DNA from: Planctomycetaceae bacterium
GTDB lineage: Bacteria > Planctomycetota > Planctomycetia > Planctomycetales > Planctomycetaceae
Direction: 5' to 3'
Assembly (NCBI GenBank): GCA_013813775.1
Contig: JACCRE010000241.1
Span: 1 to 32,225, forward strand
Length of the DNA: 32,225 bases
Shown here: positions 1-8,191 of the stretch, piece by piece
Numbering within the stretch: position 1 is the stretch's first letter
How the letters are laid out: the number at the start of each line of letters is the position of its first letter
Notes under the pieces: model-generated
What the model was told of the DNA's origin: nothing
Databases searched by the model: none
The model's input: only the letters and a program-made list of their open reading frames with translations
Translations under genes and position numbers: made by a program

Positions 1-49
1 CAGCGTCGTACGCTCGTCGTCCGTCACATCGATCGCCGGAGCCGTTCAC
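1..49 (-). CDS. Possible 5' end of a gene cut by the window edge
   Basis: A GTG at 47-49 opens a frame that runs off the left edge for 16 codons. A strong Shine-Dalgarno, AAGGAGG, lies at 61-67 on the minus strand, 11 bases before the GTG, which is a rather long spacing. An ATG overlapping the GTG at 49-51 is followed at once by a stop, so only the GTG frame is open. The product cannot be named from so few residues. The ribosome site is the main support; the rest is inference. Confidence 0.3.
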   Translation of the reverse strand, partial: MNGSGDRCDGRRAYDA

Positions 50-163
50 ATGCGTTCGTTCCTCCTTGGAAGACACAAACGCCGACCACCAGAAAAAGTA
101 ACGCTATTTCGGGGACACTACACTAGCTTTATGCGTCTAACGAAAGCACCGAGCGGCGCCAGT

Positions 164-1369
164 TTACCCGCGCTCGTCCAACGGCAGGAACGCTCGGTTC
201 GGCGGGCCAATGTAGCGGCCCCTTGGACGCAGCAACTGGTTGCGTTCCGATTGTTCGATGGCGTGGGCGGACCAGCCCACGATGCGGGCCAGCGCGGCGA
301 CGGCTTTGAAGAGGTCTGGGTCGAAGCCGAGGTAGTGCATCAGGCGGGTCAGCGGCCAGTCGGGCGTCGGGCCGGCACCGGTTTCCTCGGCGATGAGCCG
401 TTCGACGACGTCGGCGGTCTGCTCGACCGCGTTGTGGCCGGTTTCCATCGCGAGACGGCGGCAATAAGGGGCCAGCCAAGCGGCGCGCATATCGCCCAAC
501 ACGCCTAGGCGGGCGTCGAAGCCGGGGAAAGCATGGCCCTGCGAAATCTTCCTGCGGACGAACGACTCGGCATCGCTCTCGTTGGCCCGCAGTAGCCATT
601 CGAGCACTTCCGCACGCGGACCGCCGTGCAACGGGCCCGACCAAACCGACATTGCGGCCGTCATCGCAGCGAAGAGATCGCCGCCGGTCGAGACCGCGGC
701 GCGTGCGGCCAGAGTCGAGGCGTCGAGGCCTTGCTCGGCCATCAGTATGAGCGCCGCCTCGAACGCCGCTTCGGCCTCGGCGGTCGGTTCGCGTCCCGAC
801 AGCAAATGCAACACGTTCGACGAATAGCTTCCGTCGGCATCGATTTCCGCTGCGGGACCGTTCGACCACGCCAACTGCCGCACGCCGAGTGCGATCGGCA
901 ACCGTGCCAGGAGTCGCAAAACCTGATTCGTCGCAGCGACACGGTCGTGCTCGTCGGGCTGCGGGTCGAAGTGAGCGAGCATCGAGACGGCCGTCCGCAG
1001 CACTTCGACGGGCGGCACATTCAACGGCAACGCCGCGATGAGTTCCGACACCGCCGACGGAAGCTCCGCCGATTCGGCGAGCACCGATTGGAAGTCGGCC
1101 AATCGCTCGACCTCCGGCAGTCCGCCGCAGAGCAGCAGATAGGCAACTTCGCAGAAGGAGGCCTGCCGGACGAGGGCTTCGAGTTCGTAGCCTCGCAGCT
1201 GCGGTGCGTCGTCGAACGACGAGACCGAAGTTTCCGCTGCGACGATGCTTTCGAGACTAGGGTCGAACACCTCGGCCTCCGTGGCGATGCGGTCGGTGAG
1301 TAAACGCAGGCCGATGCGCAGTCCCGCCACGAACTCCGGGCACCCGCCCGTTTGCGGATTTCCATCCAT
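164..1369 (-). CDS. Citrate synthase family protein with altered active site
   Basis: 401 aa, the usual citrate/2-methylcitrate synthase length. The family condenses an acyl-CoA with oxaloacetate at the entry of the TCA or methylcitrate cycle. The N-terminal 'LRGYELEALVRQASFCEVAYLLL' region (residues 58-80) matches the family small-domain signature. The large domain keeps GPLHGG with His248, a second His279 in QGHAFPGFDAR, Arg287, Asp337 in TPDW, and the C-terminal RPRGRYIGP. The usual HADHE motif is replaced by MAEQG (210-214), and GHRVY by GHAFP, so two oxaloacetate- or CoA-contacting positions differ. The start is fixed by GGAGGTG at 1374-1380, four bases upstream. It stands alone, downstream of a terminator hairpin. 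It may be a paralogue with another substrate rather than the housekeeping enzyme. Family assignment is firm; exact reaction is not. Confidence 0.9.
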   Translation of the reverse strand: MDGNPQTGGCPEFVAGLRIGLRLLTDRIATEAEVFDPSLESIVAAETSVSSFDDAPQLRGYELEALVRQASFCEVAYLLLCGGLPEVERLADFQSVLAESAELPSAVSELIAALPLNVPPVEVLRTAVSMLAHFDPQPDEHDRVAATNQVLRLLARLPIALGVRQLAWSNGPAAEIDADGSYSSNVLHLLSGREPTAEAEAAFEAALILMAEQGLDASTLAARAAVSTGGDLFAAMTAAMSVWSGPLHGGPRAEVLEWLLRANESDAESFVRRKISQGHAFPGFDARLGVLGDMRAAWLAPYCRRLAMETGHNAVEQTADVVERLIAEETGAGPTPDWPLTRLMHYLGFDPDLFKAVAALARIVGWSAHAIEQSERNQLLRPRGRYIGPPNRAFLPLDERG

Positions 1370-1373
1370 GCCG

Positions 1374-1380
1374 CACCTCC
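1374..1380 (-). promoter_or_regulatory. Ribosome binding site of citrate synthase-like gene
   Basis: GGAGGTG on the minus strand lies four bases before the ATG at 1367-1369. It is one of the few strong Shine-Dalgarno sites in the window and fixes the start. Confidence 0.75.
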
Positions 1381-1542
1381 GACCGGGTGGTCATTCACCC
1401 GCCAAGACGAGGGCCGCATTGTAATCGGCCCTGCGGGGCATACGGAAGAGCTGGGCAGCCAGGCGCAGTCAGGTGACATCGCAAAGCCCCTTAGGCCGAA
1501 CGGTCACTGGCGACGAGGACGCAGCCAGATAATCGCGCTACG

Positions 1543-1600
1543 AAAACAGAAACGCCTCCCGTCTGCCCCGCGTAGTCACGGGCAAAACGGAAGGCGTTTT
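1543..1600 (-). terminator. Long hairpin, probable terminator downstream of tRNA-Pro
   Basis: Arms around 1550-1569 and 1580-1599 pair (AACGCC with GGCGTT, then CCCGT with ACGG, then TGCCC with GGGCA) with a few mismatches. Read on the minus strand the stem is followed by TTTCTGTTTTC, so it fits a Rho-independent terminator about 100 bases after the tRNA. The plus-strand side also has TTTT, so it could work in both directions. Confidence 0.55.
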
Positions 1601-1703
1601 CAGAAATCTCTGCATCTATACTCTGCATTCGCCCACTTTAGCCGGTTCGCGGCTGGCCGGCTGTACGAACGCAAGTTCAACGGACCTTTCGGGTTATGAG
1701 AAA

Positions 1704-1778
<75 letters not shown>

Positions 1779-1831
1779 TTGCTGCGCGACGAGAGTGACA
1801 CCCGGGTCGAGTAGCGGGTTCATGCTAGATT

Positions 1832-1863
1832 CGAAGCCCAGCGGTTGCAACCGCTGGGCTTCG
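1832..1863. repeat. Perfect 32-bp palindrome, core GGTTGCAACC
   Basis: Positions 1832-1847 are the exact reverse complement of 1848-1863; the centre reads GCGGTTGCAACCGC. It lies 30 bases after the parB stop and before tRNA-Pro. It has no T-tract, so it is a poor classical terminator. The same ten-base core occurs at 27929-27938, which suggests a dispersed palindromic element rather than a chance hairpin. Confidence 0.7.
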
Positions 1864-1892
1864 TGGAACGAAGAAACACACTTTCTCAAGAG

Positions 1893-2915
1893 TCACGCCG
1901 CGGCTCGCAAGTGGCGGACGATGCGTTCGAATTCGTCGTTCGTGTCGAAGTCGATCACGATCCGGCCTTTGTCTTTGCCTCGCAGCTTGATCTCGACCTT
2001 GGCCCCGAGTTGATCTCGAAGCTGTTGGGCGATCGACAAAATGTGATTCGTGAGGTTCGGGTCGCCGATGGCTTGCTCTTGGGGAGCTTGCTCGCCTTCC
2101 GGTGTCGGGAACGGGACGGTGGCACGTCCCTGAAGTTCACGCACCGCCTGTTCGACGGCACGCACGGTGAGGTTCTCTTTGGTGGCTCTTTTGCAAAGGT
2201 CCACCTGCTCTTCGTGCGACAGCGTCAGTAGAGCGCGAGCATGGCCGGCGCTGATCTTGTCGTCGCGAATCGCCTGCTTGACTGGCTCGGCGAGGTCAAG
2301 CAGTCGGATGAAGTTGCTGACGGTCGAGCGGTTGAGGCTCAACGTCGCCGCCAGCTCTTCGATCGTGCTATTGAAGCGATCGAGGTATTCCTTGAAGGCT
2401 TGCGCCTTCTCAAGGACGTTCAAGTCTTTCCGCTTGAGATTCTCCTCGATCGCGACCGCGCAAACCTGCTTGTCCTCGAGTTCCAGCACCCGACAAGGCA
2501 CGGTCTCGAAACCGGCTCGCTTCGATGCGAGCATGCGTCGCTCGCCGGCGATGAGCTGGTAGGAGCCGTTGTGCGGCCGGACGAGCAGCGGCTGCAACAC
2601 GCCGTGTTGCTTAATGCTTTCGGCAAGCTCGGTGAGGCCTTCCTCGTCGAAGTCTTTGCGCGGCTGGAAGGGGTTGCGCTCGATCAGCTCGATGTGGATG
2701 TGGCCGATCTCGACGCCGCCGGCGGCTTCGGCGGGCGAATCATTGATGTCCGAAGTTTCTTCGTCGCCACCGCCGAGCAAGGCGTTCAAGCCGCGGCCGA
2801 GCCGTCGCATGGGGACGGCGCGTTCGTCGCCCTGGTGCTGCTCACCACCCTGCTGTTCGCCGTGGTGCTCGTGGTGGTTCTGTCCGTCGTACCCTTCGTG
2901 ATGCTGGCCGTCCAT
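1893..2915 (-). CDS. parB: ParB family chromosome partitioning protein
   Basis: 340 aa. ParB proteins bind parS near the origin, load and slide as CTP-dependent clamps, and work with ParA in chromosome segregation. The core begins with RRLGRGLNALL (37-47), then the NPFQPRK segment, the CTP-binding GERR (124-127) followed by MLAS where GERRxRA is usual, and Box II ENLKRKDLN (148-156). A helix-turn-helix follows at about 183-203 (STIEELAATLSLNRSTVSNF), then a C-terminal dimerisation domain (VEIKLRGKDKGRIVIDF). The ATG at 2915 has a GAGGGGG-like site nine bases upstream and adds 35 His/Gln/Gly-rich residues. The ATG at 2810 (Met36) matches the family start but has no ribosome site. No parA is adjacent, which is unusual because the two are often paired. 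Confidence 0.93.
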   Translation of the reverse strand: MDGQHHEGYDGQNHHEHHGEQQGGEQHQGDERAVPMRRLGRGLNALLGGGDEETSDINDSPAEAAGGVEIGHIHIELIERNPFQPRKDFDEEGLTELAESIKQHGVLQPLLVRPHNGSYQLIAGERRMLASKRAGFETVPCRVLELEDKQVCAVAIEENLKRKDLNVLEKAQAFKEYLDRFNSTIEELAATLSLNRSTVSNFIRLLDLAEPVKQAIRDDKISAGHARALLTLSHEEQVDLCKRATKENLTVRAVEQAVRELQGRATVPFPTPEGEQAPQEQAIGDPNLTNHILSIAQQLRDQLGAKVEIKLRGKDKGRIVIDFDTNDEFERIVRHLRAAA

Positions 2916-3109
2916 GGCGTGCCGCCCCCTCTTAACGCGTCAAACGATCACCCGCCGATCCGCCGGGCGGTATCGAAAGTATCGAATCTTCCGGCGCAGA
3001 ACTTCGGTGCCGTCTGCGCGGAATCCGAGGAACTCAGATCCGAATACAAATCGCGTACTCTGCATGGAACTGAAAAGAAGGCGGGCAGGCGAGATCGAGT
3101 CTGCTCGGA

Positions 3110-4939
3110 TCACGGCAGAATCCTCTCGACAACCCACATCCGCGTAAGCCGTGCGCGTTGCATTGACGGAGGCAGGACGCGTGGACGGCCATCGTCGAGT
3201 CGAACCAGGGAACTCACTGCGTCCAGGGGAATCGAGTGCTCCGCTATTGGAACGTCATGAGCGCGTCTCCAGTCGCTGTCCATCGCTTTCACCGGCAATG
3301 CGGCCATCCTTTGAGGTCTCATGACGAGGTAAGTCGCGGCTTGTTGGAACGGCTTTTCCATCACGTCCAGATCGCCGACGACGATGACCGCGACTCCGTC
3401 GTCGTCAATGATTGATGCAAGGTGGAAGAACAGGGCCGGCTCAGCAAAGACACAGGCAACGACGGGCTTGCGTACGTCCCGGTGTTCCTGCCGGAGCACG
3501 GCGGCGAAACGGCGTGCAGTCTCTTGGATATCACGGCGATCCTCCCACGCTGGAACTGCCCAATTCGCAGTCAGCCAGGGCGATCTGTGATGACCAGCGA
3601 CAAAAACAAGGATCGGATACAGAAGCAAGAGAACAGCCAAGGCAATGGATCTCGAAAACGAGCGCGCGCCGACGATGACGAATTGACCGCTTTCCGAGAG
3701 CCACGCGGCTGCACCGATGATCGAGGCGAGCAGCCAAGGCATCGCCAGACGGGGGTAGGGCTGATAGAGAGGTGTTGTCAGCAGCATTCCAAAAAACAAC
3801 GCGGTGACGAACCACATCGCGAGGCGCTCGTGCGGCTCTTGGGTGTCGACCTCGGGCGCCGCGGAAAGCCAGCGTGGCGGAACGAGAACGAGCGTCAGAG
3901 CACCGACCGCCATCAACGCGAGAGGAGCAGCCGGGCCGACTTGATAAGTGGCCAAACCGACGGTGAGACCGATCCAGAGAGCAAGCGTCACTCTGATCGG
4001 TGGAAAGAGGGACGACATCATCGGCACAGCGGCTGCGAACACTCCAAGTGCGACCGCCGTCACCCCTCCGGATTGCGCGGCGACGTTGCCGGCCTGTTCC
4101 CAGACGTTGTGCGGCCATTCCGTGAATGGCCGCAAATACCCCCGATGGTTCTCCGCCACCGCCGCGTAACCGCCATAAGGTTGCAAATACCACAGCACCG
4201 GGAACCAGACGACGAAGGCGATGATTGTCATCGTCGCCAAGCAGGCAGCAACCTTTCTCGCACGGACTGACAGGCTCACGCCTGCCGCTCCCCTTTGTGT
4301 CATCAGCCAGGCAAGCGAACCCGATGCCGCGATTGCCAGCGGCAGCCAGCCTGTGTATTTCGTCCACCACGCGAGGCCCGTCGCCACGCCGGCGGCGACC
4401 GACCAGCGGAGGCTTTCGCATCGGACTGCTTCCCAATAGAAGTAGACCGCGAGCAGCATGAAGAACGCGACCGGCACGTCGGTGAGCGCCGCGCGGCTGT
4501 ACAACAGGTGAAAATCGTTCGTGGCGATGAGCCAAGCCGCCGCGACGCCCGAGAGTGGACCGAACCAGCAGCGCACCGCCCACCAGGCGAGCGGCACCGT
4601 CGCCGTACCGAGGATCAGTGCCGGCAAGAACGGCGCGATCGACTGCGGACCAAGAAGAATGATGCCCCATTCGATCAGGAAAGGGAGCAACGGGGGAGCA
4701 TAAAGATGGCGGTACGGGTACTGCCCGCCTTCCGCCTCGCTGAAGAAAATGTTCGAGGCATACACGCCTTCGTCGAAGTGCTCGACCGCCATTCGGCTCG
4801 GATAGGCGAACCGCAACGCAGCAGCAAGCACGACGATCGCAACGATCACAATCCATTCGGTGCGTGAAATCGAGGGGCCGCAGGGGAGCGGCTCCGCTGA
4901 GGCCTTTTCGTACTTCGTCGGTCTGGGTCGGCGAGCCAT
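3110..4939 (-). CDS. Membrane glycosyltransferase, GT39/ArnT-like (PMT_2 type)
   Basis: 609 aa multispanning inner-membrane protein. The family transfers a sugar from a polyprenyl-phosphate donor to lipid or protein acceptors on the periplasmic side. After a short basic N-terminus, a first membrane helix (28-45) leads into the first periplasmic loop with HFDEGVY (54-60). The Asp-Glu pair there is the family's catalytic signature, and 'YSRAALTDVP' follows the next helices. About ten further hydrophobic segments extend to residue 445. The C-terminal ~150 residues are soluble. The ATG at 4937-4939 has no clear Shine-Dalgarno. Donor and acceptor cannot be told from sequence. Gene order (parB downstream, TPR divergent) gives no pathway hint. 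Confidence 0.85.
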   Translation of the reverse strand: MARRPRPTKYEKASAEPLPCGPSISRTEWIVIVAIVVLAAALRFAYPSRMAVEHFDEGVYASNIFFSEAEGGQYPYRHLYAPPLLPFLIEWGIILLGPQSIAPFLPALILGTATVPLAWWAVRCWFGPLSGVAAAWLIATNDFHLLYSRAALTDVPVAFFMLLAVYFYWEAVRCESLRWSVAAGVATGLAWWTKYTGWLPLAIAASGSLAWLMTQRGAAGVSLSVRARKVAACLATMTIIAFVVWFPVLWYLQPYGGYAAVAENHRGYLRPFTEWPHNVWEQAGNVAAQSGGVTAVALGVFAAAVPMMSSLFPPIRVTLALWIGLTVGLATYQVGPAAPLALMAVGALTLVLVPPRWLSAAPEVDTQEPHERLAMWFVTALFFGMLLTTPLYQPYPRLAMPWLLASIIGAAAWLSESGQFVIVGARSFSRSIALAVLLLLYPILVFVAGHHRSPWLTANWAVPAWEDRRDIQETARRFAAVLRQEHRDVRKPVVACVFAEPALFFHLASIIDDDGVAVIVVGDLDVMEKPFQQAATYLVMRPQRMAALPVKAMDSDWRRAHDVPIAEHSIPLDAVSSLVRLDDGRPRVLPPSMQRARLTRMWVVERILP

Positions 4940-5097
4940 TCCGGCAAGCGGCAGGCGTTACCCGCCGCTGGTTGAACCTGAAGAACATCACTCGGCACGC
5001 TTCATCGCCTCGCGCGGTCAACACGCGACCGATTCGTTACACTACCGACTCTAGACGTTCATGACCTTATTCGCAGCCCCCGACGGAGCCTTCTCCG

Positions 5098-5424
5098 ATG
5101 TCCGATACCCCCGACGTCAATCGCATGTATGACGACGCCGTCGCGTTAAAAGACCAAGGCGACCTTGACGGAGCGGTCGCCAAGCTGCGGGCGGTCCTGC
5201 AAATCGATGCGAATCACACGCTGAGTCACTCCGCCTTGGCTGTTTATCTCCAAAAACAAGGTCAGCTCGAGGAAGCGATCGCTCACGCGCAGCGGGTCAC
5301 CGAACTGGAGCCGAACGACCCCTTTTCGTTCACGCAGTTGAGCGTCATTTGCCAGCGGTGCGGTCGGATTCAGGAAGCTGAAGACGCCATGGCTCGCGCC
5401 CGCGAGATTCAGATGGCTCAATGA
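5098..5424 (+). CDS. Small tetratricopeptide repeat protein
   Basis: 108 aa, almost entirely three TPR units: about 9-42 (YDDAVALKDQGDLDGAVAKL), 43-76 (HSALAVYLQKQGQLEEAIAH) and 77-106 (FTQLSVICQRCGRIQEAEDA). No signal peptide or membrane segment is seen, so it is probably a cytoplasmic protein-protein adaptor. A GGAG nine bases upstream of the ATG supports the start. It is divergent from the glycosyltransferase and converges on a lipoprotein gene. The partner is unknown. Confidence 0.88.
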   Translation: MSDTPDVNRMYDDAVALKDQGDLDGAVAKLRAVLQIDANHTLSHSALAVYLQKQGQLEEAIAHAQRVTELEPNDPFSFTQLSVICQRCGRIQEAEDAMARAREIQMAQ

Positions 5425-5433
5425 GAGGCCGAG

Positions 5434-5453
5434 CCGCTGGCGTTAGCCGGCGG
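5434..5453. repeat. Palindrome between convergent genes, core GGCGTTAGCC
   Basis: An eight-base stem CCGCTGGC/GCCGGCGG (one G-T pair) with loop GTTA sits ten bases after the TPR gene stop. A related stem with loop GTCA on the minus strand occurs at 10376-10395. Both share GGC-GTYA-GCC and look like REP-type elements that may double as transcription stops. Confidence 0.6.
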
Positions 5454-5499
5454 TCCGTCTCGACGCTCGCGATCTGCATCGCCGGCGACATCCGGTCCC

Positions 5500-6168
5500 T
5501 TATCGCTCGAACGGCTTCGACGCGGCCAGGGTGCCGTCGCCCGCAGGCGCTTCGATCTTCACCGTTTCGGTGGCGTCGAAGACGCGGCCGTCGGACGTCG
5601 CGAGCCGCGTGTGAACGACGAGCGTTTCGTGAATCGGCGTCGATTGCCACGGCAAGCGGAACTTGAAGCCCGTTATGAGCAGCCCTGAATGCCACGCTTT
5701 ACGGACCTCCTCGGCTGAGTAGGTCCACCGGCCGACGACGGCATCTTCGCCGGCAGCGGCCGGGTCGGTCACGTCGATCGTCAATTCGCCGGGCAGCTTG
5801 ATCGGTTGCCTGTCGGCATCGAATGGCTCGACGACGAGACTGAGAACCTCGTCGCCGGGCCGTCCGTCTTCGTCAAGTCCGCCGGTGAGCAGCGTGTTGA
5901 TGCGCAGCCCTTCGGCACGGAAGAGGCTATCGGCCTGCTCGGAGGCAAGCACCTGTTCGCCGGTCGAGCGGACCTGCTCGCGAAGGTGGTCAGATTCCCT
6001 GCGCGCCGCAGCGAGTTCATCCTGCGCCTGCTGGAGTCGCTGTTCGAGGGTCAGGATGCGGTCTTCGTGAACGCGAAGCTCGTTCTCAATTGCCGCCGTA
6101 TCGGGGCGCAGCGCGCATCCGGCGGCGAGACCGCACAAGAGCACTCCGCTTCGGCAGATTCGCCGCAT
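5500..6168 (-). CDS. Lipoprotein with coiled coil, unknown function
   Basis: 222 aa from the ATG at 6166-6168. This start gives a lipoprotein signal: two arginines, a hydrophobic stretch and LAAGC with the lipidated Cys at residue 18. The open frame continues 66 codons upstream but would bury the signal. Residues 25-75 form a strongly charged heptad-like helix (ENELRVHEDRILTLEQRLQQ), likely a coiled coil. The remainder (about 85-215) is a beta-rich domain. I do not recognise the family beyond a planctomycete-type exported protein. It converges with the TPR gene. Confidence 0.8.
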   Translation of the reverse strand: MRRICRSGVLLCGLAAGCALRPDTAAIENELRVHEDRILTLEQRLQQAQDELAAARRESDHLREQVRSTGEQVLASEQADSLFRAEGLRINTLLTGGLDEDGRPGDEVLSLVVEPFDADRQPIKLPGELTIDVTDPAAAGEDAVVGRWTYSAEEVRKAWHSGLLITGFKFRLPWQSTPIHETLVVHTRLATSDGRVFDATETVKIEAPAGDGTLAASKPFER

Positions 6169-6289
6169 CGGACCGCGCAGGCTGAAGGGGACGAACAGAA
6201 GTCGCAGCGCGGACTTTAGTTCGAGCCGCCCGTCGGCGGAAGAGAGATTTGCGAACCAGATCCACCGCGAAGCGGTATTTTCAGCTGAT

Positions 6290-6667
6290 TCAGGCGTCAT
6301 CAGCCGGCAGCAAAACGGCGTTCTGCTGCCGAGAAAGAGTCGTGGCAAGTGATCGGACGCCGGCAACGAAGCAAACTGCGCCGCCGATAGCGAGTACGAT
6401 CAGCAACATTGAAAGAAGGCTGGTGGCAAGAAACGAGGGCGACGATGCAGCCGTTCCACCGTTGATCGCCCGGATGATGAGGTTGAATCCAACCGCTGCT
6501 ACGCTCTCGATGAGCATCGCCAGGAACCCTGCTGCGAACCATCGCATTCCCGGTGCCAGATGCCAGCGTCGCAGGCAAACGACCAATCCTGTCGAATACA
6601 CGCCAAGCAGCACAAATTGGGCGGCAGTGTGGGCGATCGAATAAAGCCAATCGAAGTCGCCGAACAT
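6290..6667 (-). CDS. Small membrane protein, unknown function
   Basis: 125 aa from the ATG at 6665-6667, with GGAGG eleven bases upstream. Three or four hydrophobic segments are visible (about 7-27 IAHTAAQFVLLGVYSTGLVV, 43-64 and 78-105), giving an integral inner-membrane protein. The frame is open to a GTG at 6790 and an ATG at 6787 with AGAGG before them. The extra 40 codons lack the GC-rich third positions of the rest, so the shorter form is preferred. It is divergent from the PH-domain pair. No family recognised. Confidence 0.65.
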   Translation of the reverse strand: MFGDFDWLYSIAHTAAQFVLLGVYSTGLVVCLRRWHLAPGMRWFAAGFLAMLIESVAAVGFNLIIRAINGGTAASSPSFLATSLLSMLLIVLAIGGAVCFVAGVRSLATTLSRQQNAVLLPADDA

Positions 6668-6816
6668 TTCTTTCGAATCCTCCGCATTGGCGGATAAGGT
6701 GTTCCGAGCCGGCAACAGCCTACCGACGCATCGTTCACCGACATAGACCGGTGATCCGGGGACTGCTTGTTTTCGTACCTGTTGCATCACGCAACCTCTG
6801 ATGCGAGTTGGTTCTC

Positions 6817-7356
6817 ATGCCGCCGACCGAACTCAGCTTCGACCCGCAGCGCATCGAACGGCCGGATCGGTCGTTGCTCTGGTACTACGTGCTCGTCGCC
6901 GCGGCGACGGGGCCGCTGTTTCCGATCACCTTTTTGCCGCTGTTCTTCAAATACGAGACGCTGCGCTATCGCTTCGACGACGGCGGCGTGTCGATGAGCT
7001 GGGGCATCCTTTTTCGACGCGAAGTGTATCTCACGTATCGCCGGATTCAGGACATCCATCTCACTCGGAACCTTCTGCAGCGGTGGATGGGGCTGGCGAC
7101 GGTCGCCGTGCAGACGGCGTCGGGCAGCGCGACGCCCGAAATGAGCATCGAGGGAGTTCTGCAAGCCGACGCCCTTCGCGATCACCTGTACCGAGAGATG
7201 CGTGGAGCGAAGGGAGAGGATGCCGAGACGATGCCGACGCCCGATGCGAACCTCCCCGAAGACGAAGCGTTGGCGCTGTTGCGAGAGATTCGAGATGCGC
7301 TCAACGGATACGCCGCTGCGAAGCCGGCCGCGGCTCGCAATTCGCCGGAGCAGTGA
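6817..7356 (+). CDS. PH domain-containing membrane protein (bPH2/DUF304 type), first of pair
   Basis: 179 aa. A hydrophobic hairpin at about 21-45 precedes a bPH2-like region with YRFDDGGVSMSWGILFRREVYLTYRRIQDIHLTRNLLQRWMG (51-92), the hallmark of the YdbS/YdbT (DUF304) family: a strand, the 'YRRIQD' turn and the 'LLQRW.GL' segment, then VAVQTASGSATPE. The C-terminal ~55 residues are acidic and probably disordered. ATG 6817 is used; a TTG lies three codons earlier. Sixty bases separate it from a second gene of the same family, the usual paired layout. Its biochemical role is not established. Confidence 0.82.
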   Translation: MPPTELSFDPQRIERPDRSLLWYYVLVAAATGPLFPITFLPLFFKYETLRYRFDDGGVSMSWGILFRREVYLTYRRIQDIHLTRNLLQRWMGLATVAVQTASGSATPEMSIEGVLQADALRDHLYREMRGAKGEDAETMPTPDANLPEDEALALLREIRDALNGYAAAKPAAARNSPEQ

Positions 7357-7416
7357 CTCGTGAACATGACGTTGTGATCTCAGGACGCTTGGACATTCAT
7401 CAACGAATCGAAAGTC

Positions 7417-8175
7417 ATGGACACACTGCCGCAACTCACCGACGCCCCGCGCGGCTCGCGCGTCGCCTGGATCTACGGCGGCGTGTGGGGCGTGCTCGCG
7501 CGAGGTTTTCTTGTCCCGGAAGAGCCGCCGGTGTTGCCCAGTCTGCGTGGCGAGCCGATCCGCTCGTTCCGGCCCGCGCCGAACTTCCTGAGATACCTGC
7601 TGTATCCGTCGCTGATCGGCGTCGCGATCGCGTGTCTCGTGCTGCTGGCGGTGAGTGTCGGCGTATGCGTCGCCGCGCCGGCCTTGGGGCTTCCGCTCCT
7701 CGCCGTGTCGCTGCCGGTGATCGTCTTCTGGGTCGCGATCGTGGTCTTGGCGGTGCATCTTCGCTACGACACGACCTGGTACGTGCTGAGCGATCGCAGC
7801 CTGCGCATCCGTCGCGGCATCTGGATCATCCGCGAGACGACGATCACGTTCGAGAACGTGCAGAACGTGACCGTCCGGCAGGGGCCGCTCCAGCGCGTTT
7901 TCGGCATTGCCGACGTGCTCGTCGAAACCGCCGGAGGAGGCGGCGGCGTGGGCCAGCATCAGGCTGGCGCATCTCCCGCCCATCAAGGTCTCGTCGAAGG
8001 CATCGCCGACGCGCCTGCGATTCGGGATTTGCTCACCGCGAAAATGCGGACATCCAAGTCCGCGGGTCTCGGAGACGACGCCGCCTCGACACCGCGAACG
8101 CCCACCGCCTGGACTGCGGAGCACATCGCAGCCCTGCGGGAAATCCTGGATGCAGCAAGGCTTTTGTCGGCGTAA
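7417..8175 (+). CDS. PH domain-containing membrane protein (bPH2/DUF304 type), second of pair
   Basis: 252 aa. Two membrane helices (about 60-85 and 88-117) precede the bPH2 core: TWYVLSDRSLRIRRGIWI (125-142), then 'ETTITFENVQNVTVRQGPLQRVFGIADVLVETAGGGGG'. This is the same fold signature as the upstream gene, with the order helices-then-PH. The Gly-rich turn at 171-177 and the C-terminal tail are loosely conserved. It is probably co-transcribed with the first gene and may form a hetero-complex in the membrane. The stop lies 16 bases from the converging GH32 gene. Confidence 0.85.
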   Translation: MDTLPQLTDAPRGSRVAWIYGGVWGVLARGFLVPEEPPVLPSLRGEPIRSFRPAPNFLRYLLYPSLIGVAIACLVLLAVSVGVCVAAPALGLPLLAVSLPVIVFWVAIVVLAVHLRYDTTWYVLSDRSLRIRRGIWIIRETTITFENVQNVTVRQGPLQRVFGIADVLVETAGGGGGVGQHQAGASPAHQGLVEGIADAPAIRDLLTAKMRTSKSAGLGDDAASTPRTPTAWTAEHIAALREILDAARLLSA

Positions 8176-8191
8176 GCTCTCGGGCAGTCGC

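Larger units (their letters stand above)
1370..1703. other. Intergenic stretch between citrate synthase-like gene and tRNA-Pro
   Basis: No gene is supported in these roughly 330 bases. They hold the ribosome site of the citrate synthase-like gene at the low end and a long hairpin at 1550-1599 (listed separately) that probably ends the tRNA-Pro transcript. I see no convincing sigma-70 promoter for the downstream gene. Confidence 0.6.

Noticed and set aside
2820-2925. Membrane-helix-like plus-strand translation over the start of parB
   Set aside because: It is the antisense of the His-rich codons (CAC/CAT read as GTG/ATG), so the hydrophobicity is an artefact.
3531-5024. Long minus-strand frame overlapping the glycosyltransferase gene
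   Set aside because: The alternative frame gives an Arg/His/Gly-rich product without membrane helices; the other frame has the GT39 motif and helices.
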